A stretch of DNA of 64,000 nt, taken from NCBI RefSeq assembly GCF_003443535.1, contig NZ_CP031947.1, positions 372,001-436,000 on the forward strand. The letters are read 5' to 3'. Within the stretch, counting starts at the first letter, position 1. Every line of letters begins with the position of its first letter. The translations under genes and the position numbers were made by a program. Origin of the DNA: Ruegeria sp. AD91A (GTDB lineage: Bacteria; Pseudomonadota; Alphaproteobacteria; Rhodobacterales; Rhodobacteraceae). The notes beneath the pieces were generated by a model. The model did not search any database. It was not told the DNA's origin and was given only the letters and a program-made list of their open reading frames with translations. Positions 11,224-20,255 of this stretch are shown here, in pieces.

Positions 11224-11916
11224 TCACTTCTCACTCGGATCGCTTTCAGCGTAGTTCCGCAAGTCATCCATGTCAGCGATATCCGCGTGGTTCCTGTCGA
11301 TCTTGACGCCAACAGGTTTCAATCGCGAAAACGCGCGGCTCAGGCTTTCAGGCTTCATTCCCAGACGTCCGGCGATCAGCATCTTGTCGTAAGGCAGTTC
11401 CACCTCGCACTGACCGGAATCCCGATCGCACAGGTTCAACAGAAACTCTGCAACACGTTGCGCCCCGGTCTGCGCCTTCAATTGCTCCAGCTGGGACACC
11501 AGAGCATGCAGATGCGTGAACGTGGCAGCCAGAATTGACACCCCGATTTCCGGGTCTTCCTTCATCAGTGACAACAGCACCGGGCTGGGGATGTGCATCA
11601 CTTCACAGGCTGAAACGGCTTCGGCTGAAACGGGATATGGCACATTGCGCAGCGCAACGGCCTCACCAAAGCTTTCTCCACGGGTGAAAACGCTCACCAC
11701 CGCCTCCGCCCCGGTCGGAGAGATACGGAACAGCTTGACCCATCCGGCCAGCACGACGTGTACAGCCTTGGCTTCTTCCTCTTGCAGAAAGATCGTCTCG
11801 CCACGGTCATACTGCCGCCAAATCGCCTGCCTCAGCAAAGTATCCACATGCTGATCCGGCAGGCTGCGCAGAAGCAGAGACTGCCGCGCAATCGCCTTTT
11901 GTGCCTCGTGTGGCAT
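11224..11916 (-). CDS. Crp/Fnr-family regulator, DNR/NnrR type
   Basis: The product is 230 residues with an N-terminal cyclic-nucleotide-like beta barrel (DRGETIFLQEEEAKAVHVVLAGWVKLFRIS) and a C-terminal winged helix with LIAGRLGMKPESLSRAFSRLK as recognition region. It lacks the N-terminal cysteine cluster of Fnr, so it is not an Fe-S oxygen sensor and fits the DNR/NnrR class, which activates denitrification genes in response to NO, probably through heme. AAGGGAG lies about 7 bases before ATG 11916. It is divergent from hemA and at the edge of a complete denitrification island whose promoters carry matching palindromes, so it is the obvious candidate for their activator. That link is inference. 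Confidence 0.88.
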   Translation of the reverse strand: MPHEAQKAIARQSLLLRSLPDQHVDTLLRQAIWRQYDRGETIFLQEEEAKAVHVVLAGWVKLFRISPTGAEAVVSVFTRGESFGEAVALRNVPYPVSAEAVSACEVMHIPSPVLLSLMKEDPEIGVSILAATFTHLHALVSQLEQLKAQTGAQRVAEFLLNLCDRDSGQCEVELPYDKMLIAGRLGMKPESLSRAFSRLKPVGVKIDRNHADIADMDDLRNYAESDPSEK

Positions 11917-12027
11917 GAAGGCACTCCCTTCTTCATCCAGTCCGGGCGATGGCCCGGGTAATCATCCCCAATGCCCTGCTATGCCAAAGCCGGCGTGCCA
12001 GGGCCAGCCTTTTTCTTGAAGATCAAC

Positions 12028-12041
12028 TTGACAATTGTCAT
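12028..12041 (+). promoter_or_regulatory. FNR/DNR-type box upstream of hemA
   Basis: The site TTGACAATTGTCAT contains a perfect 12-bp palindrome (TGACAATTGTCA) and matches the FNR/DNR layout of two TTGAC-like half-sites separated by 4 bp. Its centre is 69.5 bp before the hemA start. It lies in the divergent regulator-hemA region, so it may also act on the regulator gene. Confidence 0.75.
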
Positions 12042-12103
12042 GTCGTGGCGCCCATCGCTGCCCTAGGGTCGGTTCACAGCCAGTTATCCGGGGAGCATGT
12101 CAG

Positions 12104-13327
12104 ATGGATTTCGAGCGATTTTTCAGCCAGAGCCTCGACGCTTTGAAAGATGAAGGGAACTATCGGGTTTTCATCGACTTGCAGCGACGCCGCGGAGCTT
12201 TCCCGAATGCACGCCAGACCGATGGAGCAATCCAGCGGGATGTACGCATCTGGTGCTCGAATGACTACTTGGGTATGGGGCAACACGCATCGGTCATCAA
12301 CGCCATGCACGATGCGCTGGAGCGTTGTGGTGCCGGTGCAGGCGGGACGCGGAATATTTCGGGCACTACGCACGACCACGTCTTGCTTGAGACAGAATTG
12401 GCAGACCTCCACGACAAAGAGTCCGCTTTGCTGTTCACCTCGGGCTACGTGTCAAACTGGGCCGCTCTGGGGACGCTGGCTGCGAAGATCCCCGGTCTGA
12501 TTGTTTTCTCTGATGCGCTGAACCATGCCTCGATGATCGAAGGCATCCGCCACTCACGGGCGCAGAAGGTAATCTGGAAACATAACGACCTTGAAGACCT
12601 GGAGGCCAAGCTGGCCGCCGCAGACCCGAACGCGCCCAAGATGATCGCCTTTGAATCCGTGTATTCCATGGATGGTGATATCGCGCCGATCAAGGAAATC
12701 TGCGACCTGGCCGACAAATACGGCGCGATGACCTATCTGGACGAAGTTCACGCCGTCGGCCTCTATGGCCCACGCGGCGGTGGCATTGCCGAGCGCGAGG
12801 GCCTGATGGATCGCCTGACCGTGATTGAAGGTACGTTGGGCAAGGCCTTTGGCGTGGTTGGTGGGTACATCGCAGCGTCGGCAGCTCTGTGTGATTTCGT
12901 TCGCAGCTTTGCCAGCGGCTTCATCTTCACCACTGCCTTGCCGCCTTCGATCGCAGCTGGTGCTGCAGCATCTATCCGGCATCTGAAGCAGTCAAGCGCA
13001 GAGCGTGATCTGCAAAAAGCCCGTGTGGATCAGGTGCGCGCCCGTCTGGATGCGGAAGGAATTCCGCATCTGCCGAACCCCAGCCATATCATCCCGGTGA
13101 TGGTAGGAGACCCGGTGAAGTGCAAGTTTATCTCGGATACGCTTCTTGAAGAATTCGGCATCTACATCCAGCCGATCAACTATCCCACTGTTCCTAAAGG
13201 AACCGAACGCTTACGGATCACGCCGTCCCCGGTTCACACGGATGAGGATATTGATCATCTGGTTGGTGCCTTGTCGACGCTGTGGCAACGCTGTCAGATT
13301 GCGCGGATACCACAGGCCGCTCAGTAA
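12104..13327 (+). CDS. hemA: 5-aminolevulinate synthase
   Basis: This 407-residue PLP enzyme condenses glycine and succinyl-CoA to 5-aminolevulinate, the first step of tetrapyrrole synthesis in alphaproteobacteria. Seen are [68 protein letters not shown] and the PLP lysine K247 in [17 protein letters not shown] 12104 follows GGGGAG with 8-bp spacing and gives the standard length. Its position next to a denitrification regulator and behind a DNR-type box suggests that heme supply is raised together with NorC, NirS and Nap cytochromes and heme d1. A second hemA elsewhere in the genome would be usual in this group. Confidence 0.95.
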   Translation: MDFERFFSQSLDALKDEGNYRVFIDLQRRRGAFPNARQTDGAIQRDVRIWCSNDYLGMGQHASVINAMHDALERCGAGAGGTRNISGTTHDHVLLETELADLHDKESALLFTSGYVSNWAALGTLAAKIPGLIVFSDALNHASMIEGIRHSRAQKVIWKHNDLEDLEAKLAAADPNAPKMIAFESVYSMDGDIAPIKEICDLADKYGAMTYLDEVHAVGLYGPRGGGIAEREGLMDRLTVIEGTLGKAFGVVGGYIAASAALCDFVRSFASGFIFTTALPPSIAAGAAASIRHLKQSSAERDLQKARVDQVRARLDAEGIPHLPNPSHIIPVMVGDPVKCKFISDTLLEEFGIYIQPINYPTVPKGTERLRITPSPVHTDEDIDHLVGALSTLWQRCQIARIPQAAQ

Positions 13328-13351
13328 CCAAGGCCCCCTTTGCTTGAATAC

Positions 13352-13378
13352 TGCCGCCTCTCGGGGCGGCATTTTTTT
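13352..13378 (+). terminator. Intrinsic terminator after hemA
   Basis: A 7-bp stem TGCCGCC/GGCGGCA with loop TCTCGG is followed by seven T. It lies in the short space between hemA and the convergent norF. Confidence 0.85.
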
Positions 13379-13381
13379 GTC

Positions 13382-13669
13382 TCAGACCAGATAGAGCGCA
13401 AAAATCACTGCGGAGAAACCCACCAGTACCATAGTGAACCCGCGCAGCCAGCTTTGGCTGTTCTCCAAATCCAAGTAGTGTTTCAGGATCACGCGAGCTT
13501 TGATCAACGCCAACAACACGATACCGCCAGCAATGACTGCGGTTGGCGCGCCAATCAGAGTAAGCAGCGCAGATCCGGCGCTGAGGGCCAACAGCCCAAG
13601 CCACGCTTGGGTCAGGGGGCTCAGCGACCTCTGGCGGGAATTTTTGGCCAAAGATGAAGGTTGGACCAT
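13382..13669 (-). CDS. norF: NorF-like small membrane protein (cytochrome oxidase subunit IV-like)
   Basis: This 95-residue protein has three hydrophobic segments (LGLLALSAGSALLTLIG, VIAGGIVLLALIKARVIL and FTMVLVGFSAVIFALYLV). The KARVILKHYLDLE stretch between them is typical of the small COX4/NorF proteins. NorF is needed for full NO reductase activity in Paracoccus but its exact job is unclear. It is the last gene of the norCBQDEF unit, 5 bp after norE. Confidence 0.85.
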   Translation of the reverse strand: MVQPSSLAKNSRQRSLSPLTQAWLGLLALSAGSALLTLIGAPTAVIAGGIVLLALIKARVILKHYLDLENSQSWLRGFTMVLVGFSAVIFALYLV

Positions 13670-13674
13670 CTGTT

Positions 13675-14223
13675 TTATCCCAGCAGATAGATCACTGGGA
13701 ACAGCATGATCCAGATCAGGTCGACCATGTGCCAGAATTGCGCGCCAGCTTCTATGTTGCCAGGGTCATCACGCCACGCCACCAGCAACAGAATTCCAAC
13801 CCCGGCTAGTACGTGCGCAGCATGAAAGCCGGTCAGCAAGTAATAAAACAGAAAGAATGGGTGCGTTTCGTAACCAATCCCCTGGGACGCCTTGTCGGCA
13901 TACTCCGTACCCTTGATGATCAGGAACACGACACCCAGAAGCGCGGCAAGGATCAACGCCAAACGGGCCAGCGAACGCTGCATGTTTCGCCGCCATTGCA
14001 ACGCCTGTGCAGCCAGATAGCCAGATGTCACCAAAACCGCTGTGTTCAATGCCGCGCCGGTGCGATGCAGATGCGACTGCGCCTCTGCAAAACCAGCCGG
14101 ATCGGTCAGGCGCACGCCCATGAAGGCGATCATCCCCGCGCCAAAAACCAGCAGCTCCGAAATGATGAGAACCCACATCAGGAACTCGCCCGGTAGTTCG
14201 TCGATCAGAGAGGCATCACTCAT
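13675..14223 (-). CDS. norE: NorE, heme-copper oxidase subunit III-like protein
   Basis: The protein has 182 residues with five predicted membrane helices and the subunit III pattern ELPGEFLMWVLIISELLVFGAGMIAFM and FFLFYYLLTGFHAAHVLAG (the conserved H of the last helices). It supports NO reductase assembly or activity but holds no redox centre. The start overlaps the norD stop (ATGA). Confidence 0.9.
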   Translation of the reverse strand: MSDASLIDELPGEFLMWVLIISELLVFGAGMIAFMGVRLTDPAGFAEAQSHLHRTGAALNTAVLVTSGYLAAQALQWRRNMQRSLARLALILAALLGVVFLIIKGTEYADKASQGIGYETHPFFLFYYLLTGFHAAHVLAGVGILLLVAWRDDPGNIEAGAQFWHMVDLIWIMLFPVIYLLG

Positions 14224-16154
14224 GCGCCGACCAACTGGCGGTAGATTTGCGGCAGCGCCATGGTCAGGCGATGCGGATCAGGAATGACCGCGAAACCACC
14301 CTGCCCGAACATCCGCGGAAACCAGCTTTTGCCTGTTCTATCGATGGTGACGCCGAACACTGACTGTCCGGCCCGACGCGCCTCACGGACGGCCATGCAG
14401 GTGTCTTCGATGCCGTGGCGCCCCTCGTAGTGATCCAGATCGTTTGGTTTACCGTCCGTTATGACCAGCAGCAATCGGCGCTTGCGGGACTGGCTTGCCA
14501 GGTCTGCTGAACAGTGCCGGATTGCCGCGCCCAACCTTGTGTAATGTCCGGGGCGCAGCGACGCGATGCGCTGTTCAACTTTGGTTCCCATCTGCTCGTC
14601 AAACCGTTTGCAACACTGCACATAGACGCGCTGACGCTTGAGGGAACTAAACGCATGAATGGCGAAATCGTCACCACACGCGTTCAGGCCCCAGGCCAAT
14701 GCGGCCAGCGCCTCGCGTTCGATATCGATCACGGCGCGACCAGTGACGGCGCTTTCAGTCGAGCGGCTGACGTCCAGCAGGATCGAGACCGCCAGATCAC
14801 GGGCCTCGGGACGGGATTGCATCCAGACGCGTTCCGTCCCTTCACCATTTGCGCAGCGGTCAACCTGCGCCCGAACAGCGGCTTCCACATCCAGCTGGTC
14901 TCCGTCCAGATGGCCCCGAGTCATCACACGCCCCGGGCGCAGCGCCTCGAATTGGCGCTTGACGGCACGAATGCGGCGTGCAGTTGCCGGATCCTTGCCA
15001 AACTCGGCGGCATCGTCGCGGATATCGGCATCCGAAAGCAGAACGTTCACATGATCCGGCAGATACTGACCCGTCCGCACATCCCATTCGGGATATAGAA
15101 TGCGACCTGACAGACGTTCGCGGTTGACGTCCTCGGGCGCCAAATCAAGGTGAAGCTTCAACTTGGTAGGTGGCGCTTTTGAAATCTGGCCAAGACCGAT
15201 CTCTTCCTGATCGTCAGCCGCCTTCTTGGCGTTGTCGGGATCGTCGTCATCGATGCGACGGTTGATATTCAGGAATTCGGCCCAGCTAAGGATGGCTTCG
15301 AACTTGTGCAGAATGAAACTGTCGCTGCGCTCGGCCTGATCTGATTTGCGGCGCCGGGCGCGGTGTGTCTTTTCGCCGGATTCCTCTGGCGGGCCTTCAG
15401 TATCGGGGTTTTCAACCTCGTTGTGTTCCGAGAACCCAACTGCCCGCAATTCCGGCCACAGGGGAACCGGGCGCATCGGCTGATAGCCGCGCGGAGCGAT
15501 CAGGTCGTCGTCAAGTGCCAGAAGTTGCTCGGCCTGATCCGACAAGGGTTTGGGATCGCCCAGCATATGACGGATCAGTTCTTCGACCGCAGCCTCGGCA
15601 GGCGGCAGGCTGGGGATGTCGCGCTGATACAGCACGCCCTTGCAAAGCTCAGTATAAAGCGGACGCAAGCCAGGCGCGTCGTCCAAAGTCGCCTCGACCA
15701 TGTGCCGGGCGGCAATCAAGGCACGCAGGTCGGCAAGCAATGGATCGTCTTCATCAATTCGGGTTCCGGCATGGGCAGCGGCGGCGGCCAACCAGACATA
15801 GAGCGCGCCATTAGCTTCGCGCGCCGGGAATACGGCCAGACGGTCGGGCAGGCGCAAAACCTCTCCATCAAACGAGGCGCGCGACATCAATTCCACTTCG
15901 GTTGCAAGTTTGCGGCGCCAACTCAGGCGGTGACGCGAAACCTCGGGTGAGACCGGGCGCAATTCAACGCCCGGACTACCCCCGAGCCCCCGAAAGAGGA
16001 CTGCCAGCCGCCCCGCGACCTCAGAAAGGTCGACCGCGGCTCCAACATGCACCTGGGGTGCATCGAGGCGGCTGGCAAGGGTGTGCCACAGTTTCCCGAT
16101 CGTTTCTTCGGGTTCCCATGGCTCAAAGTCGATCCTGACCATCGCCGGCCTCAC
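14220..16154 (-). CDS. norD: NorD, VWA-domain NO reductase activation protein
   Basis: This 644-residue soluble protein carries a C-terminal von Willebrand A domain with MIDAS residues DVSRSTES and later LVITDGKPNDLDHYEGRHG. NorD works with the MoxR-type ATPase NorQ to mature NO reductase, probably inserting the non-heme iron. The middle holds a charged, low-complexity stretch (about residues 240-300). GTG 16154 overlaps the norQ stop; ATG 16142 is an in-frame alternative. Confidence 0.93.
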   Translation of the reverse strand: MRPAMVRIDFEPWEPEETIGKLWHTLASRLDAPQVHVGAAVDLSEVAGRLAVLFRGLGGSPGVELRPVSPEVSRHRLSWRRKLATEVELMSRASFDGEVLRLPDRLAVFPAREANGALYVWLAAAAAHAGTRIDEDDPLLADLRALIAARHMVEATLDDAPGLRPLYTELCKGVLYQRDIPSLPPAEAAVEELIRHMLGDPKPLSDQAEQLLALDDDLIAPRGYQPMRPVPLWPELRAVGFSEHNEVENPDTEGPPEESGEKTHRARRRKSDQAERSDSFILHKFEAILSWAEFLNINRRIDDDDPDNAKKAADDQEEIGLGQISKAPPTKLKLHLDLAPEDVNRERLSGRILYPEWDVRTGQYLPDHVNVLLSDADIRDDAAEFGKDPATARRIRAVKRQFEALRPGRVMTRGHLDGDQLDVEAAVRAQVDRCANGEGTERVWMQSRPEARDLAVSILLDVSRSTESAVTGRAVIDIEREALAALAWGLNACGDDFAIHAFSSLKRQRVYVQCCKRFDEQMGTKVEQRIASLRPGHYTRLGAAIRHCSADLASQSRKRRLLLVITDGKPNDLDHYEGRHGIEDTCMAVREARRAGQSVFGVTIDRTGKSWFPRMFGQGGFAVIPDPHRLTMALPQIYRQLVGA

Positions 16155-16966
16155 CCAAAGACGGCGGTGACAAGATCGAGGAGCCCGCGTTTGATATCCT
16201 CGTCATCGGTGAGAGGTTCGATCATGGCGGCAAGGATTGCGCGGTCGGTGGACATGCCCTGCGCGATCAGCGTCGCAGCATAGACGACCAGCCGGGTGGA
16301 TACACCTTCCTCGAGGTCCTGACCCTTGAGCCCGCGCAACTTGCCCGCCAGCCGCACCAGCGGCTTGCAGCGTTCCAGCGGCAGGCCGCTTTCCTCCGCG
16401 ACCACCTCGGCCTCCAACTCGGGCGAGGGAAAGTCGAATTCCAACGAGATGAACCGTTGCCGGGTCGAGGGTTTGAGGGTTTTCAGGATGTTCTGGTAGC
16501 CGGGGTTGTACGAAGCCACCAGCATGAAACCGGGCGCGGCCTCAAGTTCTTCGCCGGTTCGGTCGATCGGCAAGATGCGCCGGTCGTCGGTCAGTGGGTG
16601 CAGAACGACAGTGACGTCCTTGCGGGCTTCGACAACCTCGTCAAGATAGCAGATCGCGCCTTCGCGCACCGCGCGGGTCAGGGGGCCATCGACCCAAACG
16701 GTTTCTCCGCCCTTCAGTAGATAGCGTCCGATCAGGTCGGCGGCGGCGAGATCGTCGTGGCACGCCACGGTATAGAGCGGGCGGCCAAGTTTCGCAGCCA
16801 TATGGGCTACAAACCGGGTCTTGCCGCAGCCCGTCGGTCCTTTCAGCAAGACCGGCAGGTCGTTGTTGTAGGCAGCGGTGAACACATCGCATTCATCACC
16901 TTGGGCGAGGTAGAAGGGGGCGTTTGCCGCCCCCTCTTTCAGGTTCATGGAGCCATCCATATCCAT
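16151..16966 (-). CDS. norQ: NorQ, MoxR-family AAA+ ATPase
   Basis: This product of 271 residues has Walker A LLKGPTGCGKTRFV, Walker B AICYLDEVVEA and a sensor motif LVASYNPGYQ, as expected for the MoxR/CbbQ/NorQ chaperone ATPases. It partners with NorD to activate the NorCB complex. ATG 16966 shares its A with the norB stop (TGATG); a later ATG 16945 (MNLKEGAAN) could also serve. Confidence 0.93.
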   Translation of the reverse strand: MDMDGSMNLKEGAANAPFYLAQGDECDVFTAAYNNDLPVLLKGPTGCGKTRFVAHMAAKLGRPLYTVACHDDLAAADLIGRYLLKGGETVWVDGPLTRAVREGAICYLDEVVEARKDVTVVLHPLTDDRRILPIDRTGEELEAAPGFMLVASYNPGYQNILKTLKPSTRQRFISLEFDFPSPELEAEVVAEESGLPLERCKPLVRLAGKLRGLKGQDLEEGVSTRLVVYAATLIAQGMSTDRAILAAMIEPLTDDEDIKRGLLDLVTAVFG

Positions 16967-18333
16967 CACTCCGCAGGGGTTTCGGCTGCGCCGGGTTCAA
17001 TGACCTCTTTCCGGGGTACCCAGATCGAGTAGATGAACAGCAACGCTCCAAGAACCACGACCACACCGGAGCCAAGACGCATCCAGTAGAAGATCGCAAT
17101 TTGGTCTTGCACGTCCATGAAGTAGTCACCGACCACGCGCTGCATGTGCGTCTGCACGGTTCCACCGAAGGTCAGGACGAAGGTCATGAAGACCATGCCG
17201 CTGGTCATCAGCCAGAACGAACCCATATTCAGAACCTGATTATAGGGATCACGGTTCTTGAGGATCGGCATCGCATAGCTGAAGATCGCCAGGTTGAGGC
17301 AGACATAGGCACCGTAGAAGGCCAGGTGACCGTGCGCGGCGGTGATCTGCGTGCCGTGGGTATAGTAGTTCACCCCGTGCAGCGTGTGCAGGAAGCCCCA
17401 TACCCCAGCACCAAAGAAGGCAAGCGTAGCACAGCCAAGCGACCACAAAAGCGCGGCCTTGTTGGGGTGGTCCCGACGACCCTTCCAGACCATGACGAAG
17501 GCAAAGGCCATCATCGCGAAGAACGGGATCACCTCGAGGCTGGAGAAGATCGACCCGATCCACTGCCAGTATGCAGGCGTACCGATCCAGTAGTAGTGGT
17601 GGCCGGTGCCGAGGATGCCCGAGAACAGCGCGGCAGCGACGATGACATAGAGCCATTTTTCGACCACCTCACGGTCAACTCCGGTCAGCTTCAGCATCAA
17701 GTAGGCCAGGATCGAGGCCATGATCAGCTCCCACACACCTTCGACCCACAGGTGGACGACATACCACCAGTATTGCTTGTCCAGCGACAGGTTGCCCGGG
17801 TTGTAGAAGGCAAACAGGAATAGCAGCGCCAGCCCCCAAAGGCCCAGCAGCAGGATATTTGTGATCGCGGTTTTCTTACCTTTCAGCACTGTCATCGACA
17901 CGTTGTAAAGGAAGATCAGCGCGGCCACGACGATGCCGGCCTTGACCCATTTGGGCTGCTCAAGGAACTCGCGCCCCTCCTTGCCCAGCAGCCAGTTGCC
18001 TTCGAACAGGTTGAAGACGTAGGTCACAACCACGCCCAACGTCCCGACCACAAGGATCATCAGCTGCAGATAAGCCAGCTTGGGCGAATGTATCTCGCGC
18101 TCGGCCTCTTCCGGGATCAGGAAATAGGCGGCCCCGAAAAAGCCCAGAATAAGCCAGACGATCAGAGAGTTGGTGTGCAGCATCCGCACGATGTTGAACG
18201 GCAGAAGCTCACTCAGGAAATTGGGGAATACATAGATGAAACCGGCCAGAAGGCCGCCAATCACCTGTATCGCGAACAACGCCATGGCTACCGCAAAGTA
18301 GGCATAGGCGATTTTTTGGGATTCGTATTTCAT
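16966..18333 (-). CDS. norB: Nitric oxide reductase subunit B
   Basis: This 455-residue, 12-helix catalytic subunit of cNOR reduces 2 NO to N2O at a heme b3/FeB site. Key pieces are visible: FGAAYFLIPEEAERE, WWYVVHLWVEGVWELIMAS with the FeB histidine and nearby glutamates, GTGHHYYWIGTP with the paired histidines, and AFYGAYVCLNLAIFSYAMP for the heme ligands. The length is normal. It follows norC by 16 bp. Confidence 0.96.
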   Translation of the reverse strand: MKYESQKIAYAYFAVAMALFAIQVIGGLLAGFIYVFPNFLSELLPFNIVRMLHTNSLIVWLILGFFGAAYFLIPEEAEREIHSPKLAYLQLMILVVGTLGVVVTYVFNLFEGNWLLGKEGREFLEQPKWVKAGIVVAALIFLYNVSMTVLKGKKTAITNILLLGLWGLALLFLFAFYNPGNLSLDKQYWWYVVHLWVEGVWELIMASILAYLMLKLTGVDREVVEKWLYVIVAAALFSGILGTGHHYYWIGTPAYWQWIGSIFSSLEVIPFFAMMAFAFVMVWKGRRDHPNKAALLWSLGCATLAFFGAGVWGFLHTLHGVNYYTHGTQITAAHGHLAFYGAYVCLNLAIFSYAMPILKNRDPYNQVLNMGSFWLMTSGMVFMTFVLTFGGTVQTHMQRVVGDYFMDVQDQIAIFYWMRLGSGVVVVLGALLFIYSIWVPRKEVIEPGAAETPAE

Positions 18334-18349
18334 TGCTCCGTTCCCTTTC

Positions 18350-18799
18350 TCAGCCTGCCTCGTTGGGCGGCCAGCCCTGTGCGTCGATATTGTCCGTCCA
18401 GATCAGGAAGTTGGTCAGGTCACGGATTTCTTCGTCGCTGAGGTTGAAATTGGGCATTTGTCGACGACCGGGAATGCCGGTCGGTTGTGCTTCCATCCAG
18501 CCTTTAAGGGATTCAAAGGCTGATTCCGGGTCGTCCAGCACGCCCCAGCGTGTCATCACGTTGCCGACTTCGGGGGCAAAGTAGGCCCCTTCACCCAGAA
18601 TCGAATGACAGTTCACACAGGCGTGTTTTTCCCAGACATGTTTACCCCGAACCACACTATCATCGAGTTTCGCGGCATTTTCGGAATTGACGATATACCA
18701 GTGGGAGTGGGCCGAAAGGGCCAAAAAGATGAGAATGAAGAACAGTGACCCGCCATAAAAAATATTGCGGGCCATGCTCTTTGTCATGACGTCTCGCAT
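18350..18799 (-). CDS. norC: Nitric oxide reductase subunit C (cytochrome c)
   Basis: The protein has 149 residues, with an N-terminal membrane anchor (GGSLFFILIFLALSAHSHWYIV) and one heme c site C61VNCH65. A methionine in RRQMPNFNLSDEEI is the probable sixth ligand. It passes electrons from periplasmic cytochrome c or cupredoxin to NorB. AAAGGAGA lies about 8 bases before ATG 18799, and a DNR-type box is 70 bp upstream. Confidence 0.96.
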   Translation of the reverse strand: MRDVMTKSMARNIFYGGSLFFILIFLALSAHSHWYIVNSENAAKLDDSVVRGKHVWEKHACVNCHSILGEGAYFAPEVGNVMTRWGVLDDPESAFESLKGWMEAQPTGIPGRRQMPNFNLSDEEIRDLTNFLIWTDNIDAQGWPPNEAG

Positions 18800-18862
18800 C
18801 GCGCTCTCCTTTGCGCAGATTAGCTAGTGAGAGCAACATGCCGGGCGGGAGCCGGCGATGCC

Positions 18863-18876
18863 TTAACGAAAGTCAA
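18863..18876 (-). promoter_or_regulatory. FNR/DNR-type box of the norCBQDEF operon
   Basis: Read on the minus strand the site is TTGACTTTCGTTAA, with one mismatch to TTGAC-N4-GTCAA. Its centre is 70.5 bp before the norC start, which fits a class II site at about -41.5 with a 28-nt leader. The rest of the 325 bp between norC and the Hint gene holds no recognisable gene. Confidence 0.72.
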
Positions 18877-19124
18877 GGCCTGTCACGAGATCAACCGGAC
18901 GGTTCAGAATTGAGCGATTTGGACCCGCTGATCGTCAGGAGAAAAAGACCTGCCAATCAATTTGCGAACAGCATTTCTTTTTGAGTGTTCTCTCCATTGT
19001 ATGGCCTTTAAATTGACGCAAGTTTTTGCCAAGCAGTATGAAAGGAAGGAGAGTCATCGCACTTTCCTTACTGTGGGTAAGATTTCCGGTGCCTCGGTAG
19101 CGCCAATGGTTAAAAGGTACGAGT

Positions 19125-20237
19125 ATGGCAAACTATTCCTATATTGGTTACGCCCCCGGAGTCATTACGGTCGATTTTAATTTTGGCCCCGACTTCATTA
19201 CGCTTGACCCCAATTTCGATCCCGCAACAGACCGTCGTGTATTTGATGTCACCGATGCAGCTGGCGGAACGATCCTGAACGGGGCGAACCCTCTGCCCGA
19301 TACTGGCACTGTGTTCAATGGTGACCGCTTCAATAACGAAAACGGTGACGACGCCACGCAAACTGGTGTGGTGACCAACCTGAACGGATCGACTACTTTT
19401 GCCAACGGAGACATCTACCTTGAAGAATCCTACTCCCTGACCAATCCAGCGGGCGGGACGATTGACGTGTTTCGGGTCGAAGTTGAAGGCACATTGGTTG
19501 GCTACATCACGTCCGAGCCTCTGGTTCCGGGTCTGACCTATACATTCCAGGCTTCGAACGTTACTCCGACCAACGCCCCTGACACTACGGATCCCTCCGC
19601 GATTGTCGATGTACCGTGCTTTGTGGCGGGAACACGGATCATGGCCCCGACCGGTCCAACACCAGTCGAGGATCTGAAAGTTGGCGATGTCGTTTTGACC
19701 GCAGACAATGGGCCGCAACACATACGTTGGATTGGCACGCGACATCTGGACCAAGCGACGCTTCGCACCCGTCTGAGGCTGAAGCCCATCCGGATCGAGG
19801 CCGGTTCACTGGGCGATCAGTTGCCCCAGCGCGATCTGTTCGTGTCACCGCAACACCGTATGCTGGTCCGGTCCCCGATTGCCGTCAGAATGTTCGACGC
19901 CGAAGAAGTTCTTGTTCCTGCTCACATTCTTGTGGGCGTCCCTGGCATTTCGGTCGCCGAGGACACTTGTGCGGTGACCTATGTCCATCTTTTGTTCGAC
20001 CGTCATGAAGTCATCTATGCAGAAGGCGCACCTTCCGAAAGCCTGCTCACCGGCGCGCAGGCCCTGTCCAGTGTTCACCCTGACGCAAGGTCAGAAATTC
20101 TTGAACTGTTCCCTGAATTGGGTCAGCGCAATTACGTTCCGCCGGCCGCACGACGGATACCGGATAAAGGGAAACGTGCCCGTGCGCTGATCCGTCGCCA
20201 TATCAAAAACGAGCGGCCTCTGATCGCTGGAAGATAA
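19125..20237 (+). CDS. Hint (Hedgehog/intein-fold) domain protein
   Basis: This 370-residue protein starts with an N-terminal beta-rich region of about 160 residues rich in D, N, T and G. A Hint domain of the kind frequent in Rhodobacteraceae follows: VPCFVAGTRIMAPTGPTPVEDLKVGDVVLTADNGPQ, where the cysteine is the splicing-type nucleophile, then FVSPQHRMLVRSP. A C-terminal basic tail closes the protein. Such proteins may cleave themselves, but no function in denitrification is known to me. There is no classical signal peptide; the N-terminal part may be a type I-secreted module. Its position between norC and nnrS is odd, and no DNR-type box close to its start was seen. Confidence 0.8.
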   Translation: MANYSYIGYAPGVITVDFNFGPDFITLDPNFDPATDRRVFDVTDAAGGTILNGANPLPDTGTVFNGDRFNNENGDDATQTGVVTNLNGSTTFANGDIYLEESYSLTNPAGGTIDVFRVEVEGTLVGYITSEPLVPGLTYTFQASNVTPTNAPDTTDPSAIVDVPCFVAGTRIMAPTGPTPVEDLKVGDVVLTADNGPQHIRWIGTRHLDQATLRTRLRLKPIRIEAGSLGDQLPQRDLFVSPQHRMLVRSPIAVRMFDAEEVLVPAHILVGVPGISVAEDTCAVTYVHLLFDRHEVIYAEGAPSESLLTGAQALSSVHPDARSEILELFPELGQRNYVPPAARRIPDKGKRARALIRRHIKNERPLIAGR

Positions 20238-20255
20238 GTTCAGTCTGAATAAGCT

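Noticed and set aside
12016..12026. TTGAAGATCAA next to the hemA box as a second FNR site
   Set aside because: Half-sites are separated by 3 instead of 6 bases, so it does not fit the dimer spacing.
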